In this document: piece by piece, positions 31,842 through 41,976 of the stretch
Layout of the letters: each line of letters starts with the position of its first letter
How positions within the stretch are numbered: position 1 is the stretch's first letter
Assembly: GCF_014836935.1 (NCBI RefSeq)
Contig: NZ_JACSPW010000022.1
Coordinates: forward strand, 1 to 46,569
Direction: 5' to 3'
From: Solibacillus merdavium
Lineage (GTDB): Bacteria; Bacillota; Bacilli; Bacillales_A; Planococcaceae
DNA: 46,569 nt
Notes under the pieces: model-generated
Seen by the model: the letters and a program-made list of their open reading frames with translations, nothing else
The model's database searches: none
Told to the model about the DNA's origin: nothing
Position numbers and translations under genes: made by a program

Positions 31842-32588
31842 ATGAAACTCATCGCGCCGAAACCTTTTACAATGGAAGCCGGTAAACGTGCTGTTTTATT
31901 ACTGCATGGATTTACTGGAAATACAAATGATGTAAAACGTTTAGGAAAATATTTAGCGGATCGTAACTACACAGTTCATGCACCATTATATAAAGGTCAT
32001 GGCGGTGGTCCTGACTTATTAATCCAATCTCAACCAACTGAGTGGTGGGATAGTGTAATCGAAGGCTATGATGATTTACGTAATCGTGGCTATGAAGAAA
32101 TCGCAGTAGCAGGTGTTTCCCTTGGAGGTATTTTCTCATTAAAGCTTGGAGAAGAACGACCAACAAAGGCAATTGTTACAATGTCTGCTCCAGCAATGTC
32201 AAAATCAACGGATAGTCTGCAAAATCGAATTGTTGAATATGCGATTAACTATAAAAAGTTATCAGGTACGTATGACGAAACAGTAGATAGCCATACTAAA
32301 ATTGCTGAACTCATGAAAATGCCGTCTTTAAATTATTTACAGAGCATGATTAATGAAACAAGCGAAAAGTTAAATGTCATTGAAACACCTGTTCATATTT
32401 TACGCGGTTTTGAAGATGATGAATATTATTGTGAAAGTGCCGATCTAATATATAGTTCAGTAAATTCACGAATTAAATCAATTAAAACTTTCATTAATTC
32501 CGGACATATATTAACATTAGGTAAAGAACGTGAATTAGTGTTTGAAGAAATTTACCGCTTCTTTGAAGGTTTAAAGTGGAAAGAGTAG
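31842..32588 (+). CDS. Alpha/beta-hydrolase carboxylesterase (Est30 type)
   Basis: A 248-residue cytoplasmic serine hydrolase close to Geobacillus Est30. It shares EAGKRAVLLLHGFTGNTNDVKRLG (oxyanion-hole HGFTG, split here only by length), APLYKGHGGGP and the nucleophile elbow VAGVSLGGIFSLKLG. The catalytic His is in NSGHILTL. The acidic residue should be in RGFEDDEYY, where the text has one residue fewer than Est30, so which Asp acts is uncertain. These enzymes hydrolyse short- to medium-chain monoesters. The gene is divergent from a LysR regulator, its probable controller. Confidence 0.93.
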   Translation: MKLIAPKPFTMEAGKRAVLLLHGFTGNTNDVKRLGKYLADRNYTVHAPLYKGHGGGPDLLIQSQPTEWWDSVIEGYDDLRNRGYEEIAVAGVSLGGIFSLKLGEERPTKAIVTMSAPAMSKSTDSLQNRIVEYAINYKKLSGTYDETVDSHTKIAELMKMPSLNYLQSMINETSEKLNVIETPVHILRGFEDDEYYCESADLIYSSVNSRIKSIKTFINSGHILTLGKERELVFEEIYRFFEGLKWKE

Positions 32589-32630
32589 AATTACTCAAAG
32601 TAAGTGTATTAAGATAAAATAGTGTCCCCT

Positions 32631-32652
32631 TGCAAAAATCCCCGTTTTTGCA
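32631..32652 (+). terminator. Possible terminator of the esterase gene
   Basis: TGCAAAAA (32631-32638) pairs with TTTTTGCA (32645-32652) around a six-base loop. The T-run after it is poor; the arm itself supplies T residues. Confidence 0.45.
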
Positions 32653-32738
32653 ATGATATATTTGAAAGACATTTCATGCTCTTCTGAGTAGGAATGTACC
32701 CTTTCTTCCGACGAGTTGACTTTTGTTATCTCGTCTCG

Positions 32739-32786
32739 AAAAAACGAGCGCTAAATGGATCCCCGTCCATTCAACGCTCGTTTTTT
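32739..32786. terminator. Bidirectional terminator
   Basis: AAAAAACGAGCG (32739-32750) pairs with CGCTCGTTTTTT (32775-32786), with a second inner stem ATGGA/TCCAT. T-runs occur on both strands, so it ends both the esterase unit and the SLH hydrolase gene. Confidence 0.85.
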
Positions 32787-34159
32787 TATTCGTTTGAATT
32801 TGTAAGTACGAGAATTTTTGCTAATTGTGCGCGTGTAACATTACCTTGTGGTGAGAATGTAGTGGCACTCGTTCCTTGTACAATCTCATTCTCAAATAAA
32901 TAGGTAATAGCTGCTTGTGTTTCGTAAGCATAGTTCTCGATGTCTTTAAATAGAGCAAGCTCTTCCGGTTTATATTCTTCTTCAGCCAAAGCATTTGATA
33001 GACGCAATAAAATTAAAGCTAACTGCGAGCGCGTAATATTGCCTTGTGGATTGAAATATCCGTCATTTTCACGTACTAAGCCGGCTTCGTATGCTGCGGC
33101 AATTTGATTTTGCGTTTGCTGAGCGTAATGGCTAATGTCTTTAAATGGGGCAGGTTTTGTTGCCTTTAATTCAAAAGCACGTGAAATAACCGATATCACC
33201 TGCACACGTGTCATATTCGCATTTGGTTTAAAGGAGCCATCTTCGTACCCATTCATAAAGCCTTTAGTATATGCAATATCAATATATTCTTTACCCCAAT
33301 GGTTTTTAATATCCTGGAACGGTGCTTCTTTAATTTCCTCTTCCGGAATTGTTTCTTCTACTTCTTTAATGATGGAATTTAAATAATCATTCATCATCTT
33401 ATCTGCGACCACTTTATAGCCTGCTTCACTTAAATGAATATTTGCAGGGTTAGGAAGGTACGCTTTCGAATCAGCTGCAATTAATTGGGCTACTTCTGAA
33501 AAGATACCTTTATTTGTTTCTACTATATTTTTGATTGAATTGTTTATCGTTGTTACAAGCATATTTAATTGTGTTTGGATAACTGGATCTTGTATAGCGG
33601 GAAATGGATTGTAAAGTCCCATTACGATAATATCAACATTCGGATTAATCGAATAAATAGTATTGAAAATCTTATCATAGTTCGATGATACTTCCTGTAC
33701 TCCTTTTAAAACACCTGCTGCATCAAATGTAATACCGCCTGTCTCTGAGCGAGTCACATATTTCAATATATCATTTGCACCTACACTTAATGTAATTAGG
33801 TCTGCTTCCTGAATTGCCTGCTTAATGGAAGCTGTTTTTTCTGACTGACCATTTAGATCATACATTGGCTTTGTGACATTTTCTACAATATCGTTTAGTA
33901 CATTTACAGTTGTATAGCCAGGGTAAGAAAACCCTTTGTTAAACAGGATTCCCTCTTGCTCATCCATATAACTTTTAGCGATTAGATCGGCATAACCGAG
34001 TCCAATTTCACTATTTTCATTCATCCCTGCTGCTAATGAATCTCCAAGCGCTAAATAGTTCAATAAATCACTATTTTCTTCAGCACTTACCGTTGTAGAA
34101 AAAGGCAGTATTAGTTGCAATACCAATAGTACTACTACAAAAAATGAGAATCTTTTCAT
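32786..34159 (-). CDS. Secreted SGNH/GDSL hydrolase with three SLH domains
   Basis: A 457-residue surface protein. A signal peptide (basic MKRF, hydrophobic core, cleavage after TTVSA) precedes an SGNH hydrolase domain of about 240 residues: block I ALGDSLAAG, block III SVGANDIL and block V NIHLSEAGYK with the catalytic His region. Three S-layer-homology repeats follow, beginning FQDIKNHWGKEYI, FKDISHYAQQTQ and FKDIENYAYETQ. SLH repeats bind pyruvylated secondary cell-wall polymer, so the enzyme should sit on the cell surface. It probably hydrolyses esters or acyl groups of lipid or carbohydrate. It is a monocistronic unit. Confidence 0.93.
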   Translation of the reverse strand: MKRFSFFVVVLLVLQLILPFSTTVSAEENSDLLNYLALGDSLAAGMNENSEIGLGYADLIAKSYMDEQEGILFNKGFSYPGYTTVNVLNDIVENVTKPMYDLNGQSEKTASIKQAIQEADLITLSVGANDILKYVTRSETGGITFDAAGVLKGVQEVSSNYDKIFNTIYSINPNVDIIVMGLYNPFPAIQDPVIQTQLNMLVTTINNSIKNIVETNKGIFSEVAQLIAADSKAYLPNPANIHLSEAGYKVVADKMMNDYLNSIIKEVEETIPEEEIKEAPFQDIKNHWGKEYIDIAYTKGFMNGYEDGSFKPNANMTRVQVISVISRAFELKATKPAPFKDISHYAQQTQNQIAAAYEAGLVRENDGYFNPQGNITRSQLALILLRLSNALAEEEYKPEELALFKDIENYAYETQAAITYLFENEIVQGTSATTFSPQGNVTRAQLAKILVLTNSNE

Positions 34160-34249
34160 CCAGTTTCCCCCTTATTATGTAACTTGTTCATATTATAAAT
34201 TATTGGTTGTAAAAAAACAAAATCTTCTTATATTGTTTGTTATAGACAA

Positions 34250-34285
34250 AAAACATCGTATGACTTCATAACCATACGATGTTTT
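34250..34285 (-). terminator. Rho-independent terminator of groES-groEL
   Basis: AAAACATCGTATG (34273-34285, minus strand) pairs perfectly with CATACGATGTTTT (34250-34262), followed by TTGTC. It lies about 50 bases past the groEL stop. Confidence 0.85.
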
Positions 34286-34336
34286 AACTCCAATTAAGGC
34301 TGTCTATATTAATTTCGGATAATGATTAATTACGAA

Positions 34337-35971
<1,635 letters not shown>

Positions 35972-36086
35972 TCATTTTCCTCCTAAAATTTGCGATCAAT
36001 TATTTCAATTAATTTTTTTATGAAGATGAGCAGCTAGTAAAGTTGATTATGTATAACTAGCTGCAAAATTACATTTTAATTTGGAA

Positions 36087-36371
36087 TTATCCGACAATTG
36101 CAAGTACATCGCTCTCACGTATAATTAAATATTCTACGCCGTCGTACTTCACTTCCGTACCAGAGAATTTAGAGAAGATAATTTCGTCGCCTTCTTTTAC
36201 GTCAAGCTCAAGACGAGTGCCGTTGTCAAGAACACGACCTGTACCTACAGCCACTACTTTACCAGTTTGTGGTTTTTCTTTTGCTGAGTCGGGTAATACG
36301 ATACCAAATGCCGTTTTTTCCTCTACCTCAACAAGTTCGATAATGATGCGATCTCCTAATGGTCTTAACAA
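36087..36371 (-). CDS. groES: Co-chaperonin GroES (10 kDa)
   Basis: The heptameric lid of GroEL. I start it at TTG 36371, nine bases after AGGAGG; the frame's earlier TTG at 36380 touches that site and cannot be the start. The product is then 94 residues, the standard length, beginning [12 protein letters not shown]. The mobile loop ([15 protein letters not shown]) binds GroEL, and the C-terminal [13 protein letters not shown] is conserved. It is the first gene of the heat-shock operon. Confidence 0.98.
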   Translation of the reverse strand: MLRPLGDRIIIELVEVEEKTAFGIVLPDSAKEKPQTGKVVAVGTGRVLDNGTRLELDVKEGDEIIFSKFSGTEVKYDGVEYLIIRESDVLAIVG

Positions 36372-36401
36372 TTGAAACAACCTCCTAAAGAAATTTTCTT
36401 T

Positions 36402-36428
36402 TTAGCACTCTCGATTGTCGAGTGCTAA
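36402..36428 (-). promoter_or_regulatory. CIRCE operator (HrcA site)
   Basis: TTAGCACTC (36402-36410), nine bases, GAGTGCTAA (36420-36428): a perfect copy of the CIRCE element. HrcA repressor bound here blocks groES-groEL until heat shock. It lies between the promoter and the groES ribosome-binding site. Confidence 0.98.
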
Positions 36429-36438
36429 CACATTTATT

Positions 36439-36467
36439 AGTTTAATGAATTCTATATTTTTTTGCAA
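36439..36467 (-). promoter_or_regulatory. groES-groEL promoter
   Basis: On the minus strand TTGCAA (36462-36467), 17 bases, TAAACT (36439-36444). The start would be near 36432, right at the upstream edge of the CIRCE operator. Confidence 0.75.
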
Positions 36468-36648
36468 GTATGTGCATTAAAAAATTTTGTTTTATTACCA
36501 AATTCCTCTACAATAAAAGAAGTAATGTATGAAAAAGGCTATAACATAATAGTCCTTGCTTAAATGTATAATAAAATATACGGCATATTCACACGTTTTT
36601 TGTGAAGAATTTCCTGCTGTTAATATTTAGAAAGAAGGTTATTAATCC

Positions 36649-37377
36649 GTGACATCTACCTCATCTTCTAAGTTTAAAACACAGAAAACTGCATTTTATG
36701 TGTTATTAACTTATATCATTTGTCAGTTATCAGTCTTAATACTTATATTCATTCCTAGTTTAAAAGATTCCCTTTTACAACTTTTTTCTGGAGTGTCTGA
36801 GCAAGATCAGCTTATTAAATTATCTGCTTGGTGGTCAACGATTTCGTTTGGGATTGCTTTTGTCGTGAGTTTTATTTTAATTTCCCGCAATAAGCAATTT
36901 TGGGATGTTTTTAAAGGAGAAAAAGCATCGATTGGCGCATCAATCGGTTGGGGTATTATTGGATTTTTCCTCGTATTTTTAGGGCAAACAATCGGAGCAT
37001 ATATTGAGCTCGCTTTAGGAATTGATATGGGCTCGGAAAATACAGAGGCGATTATGAATGTCACAAAAGTAGCACCTATCATGATTGTTGCTACCGTATT
37101 TTTAGGACCAATTTTGGAAGAACTCGTATTCCGCCGTGTTATTTTCGGTTCTATTATACAAAATTATAATTTCTGGATAGCAAGCATTGTTAGTGCCATC
37201 GTCTTTGCTGCCATTCATATGGACTTCACACATATTTTACTTTATACAATTTGCGGTATGATATTCGCGTTTTTATATTATAAAACAAAGCGGCTTCTCA
37301 CACCGATTATTGCACATATCCTTTTAAATGGGTTCGTGACATTTGTGCAGATGAATGCAGATAAGTTTCAAGCGTAA
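36649..37377 (+). CDS. ydiL: CPBP family intramembrane metalloprotease (YdiL type)
   Basis: A 242-residue protein with about seven membrane helices and the three motifs of CAAX-protease/bacteriocin-processing (Abi) enzymes: EELVFRRVIFG (EExxxR), FAAIHMDFTH (FxxxH) and HILLNGF (HxxxN). The Glu and His residues should bind the catalytic metal inside the membrane. It begins at GTG 36649 behind AAGAAGG. In B. subtilis ydiL sits between tatCy and groES as here, which supports the name. The substrate is not known; members process peptides or serve in self-immunity to bacteriocins. Confidence 0.9.
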   Translation: MTSTSSSKFKTQKTAFYVLLTYIICQLSVLILIFIPSLKDSLLQLFSGVSEQDQLIKLSAWWSTISFGIAFVVSFILISRNKQFWDVFKGEKASIGASIGWGIIGFFLVFLGQTIGAYIELALGIDMGSENTEAIMNVTKVAPIMIVATVFLGPILEELVFRRVIFGSIIQNYNFWIASIVSAIVFAAIHMDFTHILLYTICGMIFAFLYYKTKRLLTPIIAHILLNGFVTFVQMNADKFQA

Positions 37378-37382
37378 TTTTA

Positions 37383-37413
37383 AACCCGCTATGGATAGAA
37401 ATAGCGGGTTTTT
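37383..37413 (+). terminator. Rho-independent terminator of ydiL
   Basis: AACCCGCTAT (37383-37392) pairs with ATAGCGGGTT (37401-37410), followed by TTTCC. Confidence 0.85.
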
Positions 37414-37438
37414 CCATTCCATAATATAATTCAATAAA

Positions 37439-37466
37439 AAAACGCTATCCCTTTTGATAGCGTTTT
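37439..37466 (-). terminator. Rho-independent terminator of tatA-tatC
   Basis: AAAACGCTATC read on the minus strand (37456-37466) pairs with GATAGCGTTTT (37439-37449) around a six-base loop. It lies just past the tatC stop. Confidence 0.85.
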
Positions 37467-37469
37467 ACA

Positions 37470-38291
37470 TCAACTATTCATTTGCTCCATTTGTCGACGT
37501 TGCTGTTCAAGCAACTCTTCTACTTGCAGCTCACGCTCACGTTCTTCCTCTTCCAATATGCGTTCCTTTTCCGCCACTTCGTATTTCCGATAGCCGATAC
37601 GGGAAATGACAATGCTTATCTCATATAAAATAAAAAGTGGAATCGCAATAATAATATTCGATACTAGATCAGGCGGTGCCAGCAATACCGAAATAACGAT
37701 CAATACAAAGTATGCATACTTACGAAACTTTATCATGAGCTTAGGATTAATAATACCAAGACGGGATATAAATAACGTAACAACAGGCAATTGAAATAGT
37801 ATACCAAATGGTACTACTAGCTTTATTAAAAAAGAGAAAAATTCATTAATGCCAATTGTTTGTGTAATATTCAAATCTGCCGATAATTCCGTCATAAAGC
37901 GCATAATAAACGGGAATAATATATAGTAGGCAAAGGTAATTCCTCCAATACCTAAAACAAATGCATAAGGGATATACTTCAACGTTGCTTTGCGTTCCAT
38001 TTCATGCAAGCCTGGAGTAATAAAAGCCCATAGCTGGTATAGCAAAATCGGAGAAACAATGACTGCCGCCACAATAAAGGTTACTTGTAAATAAACAGTT
38101 AAAGGATCCGCCGGGCTAAATGCATTCATGGAAAAACTAGTAGCTAAATCGCTTTGTTGAATGTGTCGAATTAGTGGTTTAGCTGTATAGAATCCTACGA
38201 AAAGAGCCATTACAAAGAAAATCGCCACGAAAAATAAGCGTTTTCTAAGCTCATCCATATGTTCAACTACAGTTAATTCTCTTGAATTCAT
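37470..38291 (-). CDS. tatC: Twin-arginine translocase subunit TatC
   Basis: The 273-residue core receptor of the Tat system, which exports folded proteins with twin-arginine signals. The N-terminal cytoplasmic segment VVEHMDELRKRLF with its conserved Glu, six membrane helices and the GITFAYYILFPFIMRF region are diagnostic. The last 35 residues form an unusually long, highly charged coiled-coil-like tail (KERILEEEERERELQVEEL) with no clear counterpart in short family members. It follows tatA by 16 bases; together they form a minimal TatA-TatC pair like B. subtilis TatAy-TatCy. Confidence 0.96.
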   Translation of the reverse strand: MNSRELTVVEHMDELRKRLFFVAIFFVMALFVGFYTAKPLIRHIQQSDLATSFSMNAFSPADPLTVYLQVTFIVAAVIVSPILLYQLWAFITPGLHEMERKATLKYIPYAFVLGIGGITFAYYILFPFIMRFMTELSADLNITQTIGINEFFSFLIKLVVPFGILFQLPVVTLFISRLGIINPKLMIKFRKYAYFVLIVISVLLAPPDLVSNIIIAIPLFILYEISIVISRIGYRKYEVAEKERILEEEERERELQVEELLEQQRRQMEQMNS

Positions 38292-38307
38292 AGTATGACT
38301 TCCTTAT

Positions 38308-38535
38308 TTACTTAACGTCGTTTTTTTCGTTCTCTTTATGTTCAATAACCTTTTTCTTGTTCTCAAAATCATCATCGTCATCTGTCAAGCCTTTCGTAGC
38401 GCTACGGAACTCGCGTAAAGTTGTCCCCATTGCACGACCTAATGATGGCAATTTTTTTGGTCCAAAAATTAATAAAGCAATAAGTCCAATGATAATTAGG
38501 CTCACAGGTCCAATCGCATTTAGATGCACAACCAC
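38308..38535 (-). CDS. tatA: Twin-arginine translocase subunit TatA
   Basis: The pore-forming partner of TatC. I choose GTG 38535, seven bases from GGAGGT, giving 75 residues beginning [17 protein letters not shown]; the open frame to 38565 starts before the site. One N-terminal membrane helix is followed by the hinge [14 protein letters not shown], an amphipathic helix and an acidic Asp-rich tail. No TatB is present, as is usual in Bacillales, where TatA does both jobs. The neighbours rex, tatA, tatC are in the B. subtilis order. Confidence 0.95.
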   Translation of the reverse strand: MVVHLNAIGPVSLIIIGLIALLIFGPKKLPSLGRAMGTTLREFRSATKGLTDDDDDFENKKKVIEHKENEKNDVK

Positions 38536-38618
38536 TATAGCCACCTCCTCTATTATTATGTACATTTTACAGTAATTAACTAGAATTTGCTATTTATACT
38601 AATGTGAACAATTTGTTA

Positions 38619-39251
38619 CTAACCTGAATTTCGTACTAAATAAATAAGTGCCTGTAATTCTACCGACAAATCTATATTCATTACTTTTAATGTTTCGGGT
38701 ACGGATAATCGTACAGGCGTAAAATTTAGTATACCTTTTGCATTCATTTTAACAAGGCGATCTGTCATCATTTGGGCAGAACGTGATGGAACAGTAAGAA
38801 TTGCTAACTCTGCGCCAAACTCTTCATACATTTCCTCTAAACGATCTGGATGGAATACAGGGATATCGCTAATTGTCGTTCCTTCAAAAGGTGCTTTTGT
38901 ATCAAATGCGACAACAATACGCGTATTATGATTTTTTTGGAAATTATATTTAAGTAGACCATTCCCTAGGTTCCCGACCCCTATTAACGCAACATTCATT
39001 GCCTCATCCTGATCCAATGTTTGACGGAAAAACTCTAGCAAATATTGTACGTCATAGCCATACCCCTTTTTACCGAGAGCCCCAAAATAAGAAAAATCAC
39101 GTCGAATCGTTGCTGAATCTATTTTCATCGCATCACTTAATTCTTGTGATGAAATACGCTTTTTACCTTCATTTGAGAAGTTTTTTAAAAACCGATAATA
39201 AAGAGGAAGTCTTTTTGTCGTTGCTTGTGGAATTTTTATATCTGGTTTCAC
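38619..39251 (-). CDS. rex: Redox-sensing repressor Rex
   Basis: A 210-residue repressor that leaves DNA when NADH rises, releasing fermentation and respiration genes. I place the start at GTG 39251, behind AGGAGGAG; the open frame continues 59 codons further through the leader. The N-terminal winged helix includes [16 protein letters not shown] and [19 protein letters not shown]. The Rossmann domain has the NAD-binding motif [14 protein letters not shown] and ends in the swapped helix ([14 protein letters not shown]). It is next to tatA, as in B. subtilis; moaC, present there between ydiF and rex, is missing. Confidence 0.96.
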   Translation of the reverse strand: MKPDIKIPQATTKRLPLYYRFLKNFSNEGKKRISSQELSDAMKIDSATIRRDFSYFGALGKKGYGYDVQYLLEFFRQTLDQDEAMNVALIGVGNLGNGLLKYNFQKNHNTRIVVAFDTKAPFEGTTISDIPVFHPDRLEEMYEEFGAELAILTVPSRSAQMMTDRLVKMNAKGILNFTPVRLSVPETLKVMNIDLSVELQALIYLVRNSG

Positions 39252-39409
39252 ACATTCTCCTCCTATGTACATTTGAAAATTGTTGCCAACATGATGTTGA
39301 TCATTCAGGCATTGCAACACGATGTAACACTCTTTGCCTGAGCTCCCCCTATTTGAGCAGAAGCAAGTTAATCTTACTAAACTAGTAGCAACAAGTAAAG
39401 TATCCATCG

Positions 39410-39438
39410 TTGCGTACGATGTTCCCATCCATTAAACT
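39410..39438 (+). promoter_or_regulatory. Promoter of the ABC-F gene
   Basis: TTGCGT (39410-39415), 17 bases, TAAACT (39433-39438), giving a short leader of about 20 bases before the ATG at 39464. Confidence 0.55.
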
Positions 39439-39463
39439 AAGTAGGAGAAACTGAGGTGTAAAA

Positions 39464-41404
39464 ATGATTGTCTTACAAGTAAATCAATTATATAAATCCT
39501 TTATTACCGATGAAATTTTAAGTGGTGTAAAGCTAGAAGTTCAACACCGTGATCGCATTGCATTAGTGGGTCGAAACGGTGCAGGAAAATCAACGCTATT
39601 AAAAATAATTGCTGGGCAAATGAGTTATGACTCAGGTGAAATTATTATTCCGAAAGATGTTCGGCTCGGTTATTTGGAGCAGCATGCAGGAATCGATTCA
39701 GAGTTATCTATTTGGGACGAAATGATGACAATTTTCACTACCCTAAAAAATCAAGAACAGAAGCTGCGCCAGTTGGAAAAACAAATGGCAGATCCAAGCA
39801 TCTATGAGAATACTGAACAATATACACGGATTACTGGAGAATATGACCAATTACAGCATGATTTCAAAGATGCAGGCGGCTATCAATATGAAGCAGATAC
39901 ACGTTCCGTATTACATGGGATGCAGTTTTTCCCTGAGGACTACGATAAGCCGATCCGCTCACTTTCCGGCGGACAAAGGACACGCTTGGCACTTGCAAAG
40001 CTTCTTTTATCAAAGCCTGACTTACTAATTTTGGACGAGCCCACAAACCATTTGGATATCGAGACATTGTCATGGCTGGAAGGATATTTAAAAGGTTATG
40101 AAGGGGCAATTTTAATCGTTTCACATGACCGATACTTTTTAGACCAAGTAGTGTCGATTGTTTATGAAGTATCACGTACGAAAGTATCGAAATATATTGG
40201 AAATTATAGTGGCTATTTAGAGGAAAAGGCGAAAAACTATGAACGGGATTTAAAAATGTATGAACGCCAGATGGATGAAAAATCAAAGCTCGAAACATTC
40301 ATTCAAAAAAACTTAGCACGCGCCTCAACAACAAAAATGGCACAGTCTCGTCGTAAAGTATTGGAAAAAACAAATTGGATGGACTCTCCGGATGGTGATG
40401 AGAAAAGTGCGAACTTCGGCTTTACTATTGAGCGTCAAAGCGGAAACGATGTACTATCCATCGATGATTTATCAATTGGCTTTTCTAAAGAGGAAATTTC
40501 AACGAATATTCGAATGCGAGTATTTAGGGAAGACCGCATTGCACTTGTTGGACCAAACGGTGTGGGTAAATCTACATTATTAAAAACAATTGTCAAGGAT
40601 ATACAGGCACTTGCGGGAGATATTCGTTACGGTACCAATGTCCATATTGGCTACTATGATCAGGAACAGGCAAAACTCCATTCCAATAAATCTGTATTAA
40701 GTGAACTTTGGGATGAATGGCCATTATTAAATGAAAAGGATATTCGCAATATTTTAGGGCGCTTCCTTTTCAGTGGTGATGATGTTGCCAAATCTGTAAA
40801 CTCACTGTCCGGTGGCGAAAAGGCTCGTCTTGCACTAGCAAAATTAATGATGCAAAAATCAAACTTTCTAGTACTAGATGAGCCTACAAACCATTTAGAC
40901 TTAGACAGTAAAGAAATATTGGAAAATGCATTAATCGATTATCCTGGCACACTTTTATTCGTTTCACACGACCGTTATTTCATTAACCGGATCGCAACTA
41001 AAGTCATTGAACTTTCCAGCACAGGTTCTTTTGAATATTTAGGAGACTATGACTATTATTTAGAGAAAAAAGAAGAACTTCAAGAGCTAGCTGCAATGCA
41101 AAGTCTTACCTCAGAAAAAAATACGACTGAGAAAAGCGCCCCTTCGAAATCGACGTCTATGATTGATAAAGACACGAAAAAGAGGGAACGCCAAATTCGC
41201 CGCGCTGTCGAGGAACTTGAAGTGAAAATGAATGCTTTAGCTGAAACTATCGCCGTATTTGAAGAACAACTTTGTGATCCCGCTATTTACTCAGACCATG
41301 AAAAAACACTATTGATTCAATCCGAATTAAATGAAGTAAAGCAGCAACATGAGGAACTTGAAATGGAATGGCTTGAACTAAATGACGAATTAGAACAACT
41401 ATAA
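39464..41404 (+). CDS. ydiF: ABC-F family ATPase (YdiF type)
   Basis: A 646-residue soluble protein with two ABC cassettes in tandem and no membrane part. Cassette 1: Walker A GRNGAGKSTL, signature LSGGQRTRLALAKLL, Walker B LLILDEPTNHLD. Cassette 2: GPNGVGKSTLLKT, LSGGEKARLALAKLM, FLVLDEPTNHLD. The linker (KYIGNYSGYLEEKAKNYERD region) and a C-terminal coiled coil (from about residue 560) are typical. ABC-F proteins act on ribosomes, binding the E site to rescue stalled complexes or give antibiotic resistance. Location opposite rex and near tsaD matches B. subtilis ydiF. I see nothing that marks it as a resistance type. Confidence 0.93.
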   Translation: MIVLQVNQLYKSFITDEILSGVKLEVQHRDRIALVGRNGAGKSTLLKIIAGQMSYDSGEIIIPKDVRLGYLEQHAGIDSELSIWDEMMTIFTTLKNQEQKLRQLEKQMADPSIYENTEQYTRITGEYDQLQHDFKDAGGYQYEADTRSVLHGMQFFPEDYDKPIRSLSGGQRTRLALAKLLLSKPDLLILDEPTNHLDIETLSWLEGYLKGYEGAILIVSHDRYFLDQVVSIVYEVSRTKVSKYIGNYSGYLEEKAKNYERDLKMYERQMDEKSKLETFIQKNLARASTTKMAQSRRKVLEKTNWMDSPDGDEKSANFGFTIERQSGNDVLSIDDLSIGFSKEEISTNIRMRVFREDRIALVGPNGVGKSTLLKTIVKDIQALAGDIRYGTNVHIGYYDQEQAKLHSNKSVLSELWDEWPLLNEKDIRNILGRFLFSGDDVAKSVNSLSGGEKARLALAKLMMQKSNFLVLDEPTNHLDLDSKEILENALIDYPGTLLFVSHDRYFINRIATKVIELSSTGSFEYLGDYDYYLEKKEELQELAAMQSLTSEKNTTEKSAPSKSTSMIDKDTKKRERQIRRAVEELEVKMNALAETIAVFEEQLCDPAIYSDHEKTLLIQSELNEVKQQHEELEMEWLELNDELEQL

Positions 41405-41409
41405 TAAGG

Positions 41410-41442
41410 GAGTGTCCAGAAGAAATTTTGGGCACTCTCTTT
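41410..41442 (+). terminator. Rho-independent terminator of the ABC-F gene
   Basis: GAGTGTCC (41410-41417) pairs with GGGCACTC (41430-41437), with one G-T pair, followed by TCTTTTT. Confidence 0.8.
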
Positions 41443-41568
41443 TTGCTGTTGGCATCTTTTTCACATAAAAACTCTATTTTTCATTATTATTGTATAATAC
41501 TAATTCTATAAATAATCTATTTACATATTAATCATATATATAGGTCAATACGCCAAATTTCTACAAAT

Positions 41569-41792
41569 TTCTCCACAGTTTTATTCACATTACAAATCTA
41601 GTTCTACCAACATATCAACATAGTTTTCCACATTATCCACAATTAAAATCAAAGTTATACACAATCCGATGTGAAAAAGCCACCACTATATATAGATAAA
41701 TCACATGTTTTCCACAAGTTATACACACTTTGTGCATAAGTACGCATGTTCGTACAACTTTTTTATGATTTATCAACTTTATCTGTGGATAA
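41569..41792. promoter_or_regulatory. DnaA-box cluster
   Basis: Nonamers close to TTATNCACA occur about ten times in 224 bases. Plus strand: TTCTCCACA 41569, TTATTCACA 41581, TTTTCCACA 41624, TTATCCACA 41633 (perfect), TTATACACA 41655, TTTTCCACA 41708, TTATACACA 41719. Minus strand: TTTTTCACA 41670-41678, TTATGCACA 41731-41739, TTATCCACA 41784-41792 (perfect). This density is far above chance even in AT-rich DNA. Such clusters outside oriC bind DnaA in B. subtilis and help restrain initiation; as I recall, one of them lies between the same two genes (gcp-ydiF). Confidence 0.8.
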
Positions 41793-41925
41793 TTTTCAGA
41801 AAAATTGAACATTGGATAAAATCTTGTTATAAATAAGATTTATCTATCATAAATTATTAGTTTCGACTTTCTTATATTATTGCAATACACTGAAATACTG
41901 ATTACTTTATTCTCTTAAATAAAAA

Positions 41926-41967
41926 AGCATGATAGAACGGAAATGAAATCATTCCGATCTATCATGA
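41926..41967 (-). terminator. Rho-independent terminator of the tsa operon
   Basis: On the minus strand a stem of about 14 pairs (CATGATAGATCGGAA with TTCCGTTCTATCATG, one mismatch) is followed by CTTTTTTATTT, just past the tsaD stop. Confidence 0.9.
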
Positions 41968-41976
41968 CTTTGGTTC

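Larger units (their letters stand above)
41405..41976. other. Non-coding region between the ABC-F and tsaD genes
   Basis: A 570-base AT-rich gap where both convergent genes end. It holds the ABC-F terminator at its left, a cluster of DnaA-box-like nonamers in the middle (41569-41792), a very AT-rich stretch after it (41793-41925) and the tsaD-operon terminator at its right. I see no supported reading frame. Confidence 0.8.

Noticed and set aside
39252-39428. N-terminal extension of rex by 59 codons
   Set aside because: The sequence is leader with hairpins and a promoter region; GTG 39251 behind AGGAGGAG gives the known Rex N-terminus.
41569-41792. DnaA boxes as a replication origin (oriC or plasmid origin)
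   Set aside because: No dnaA, dnaN or plasmid replication gene is near, and the surrounding genes are chromosomal housekeeping genes in a conserved order far from oriC in relatives.
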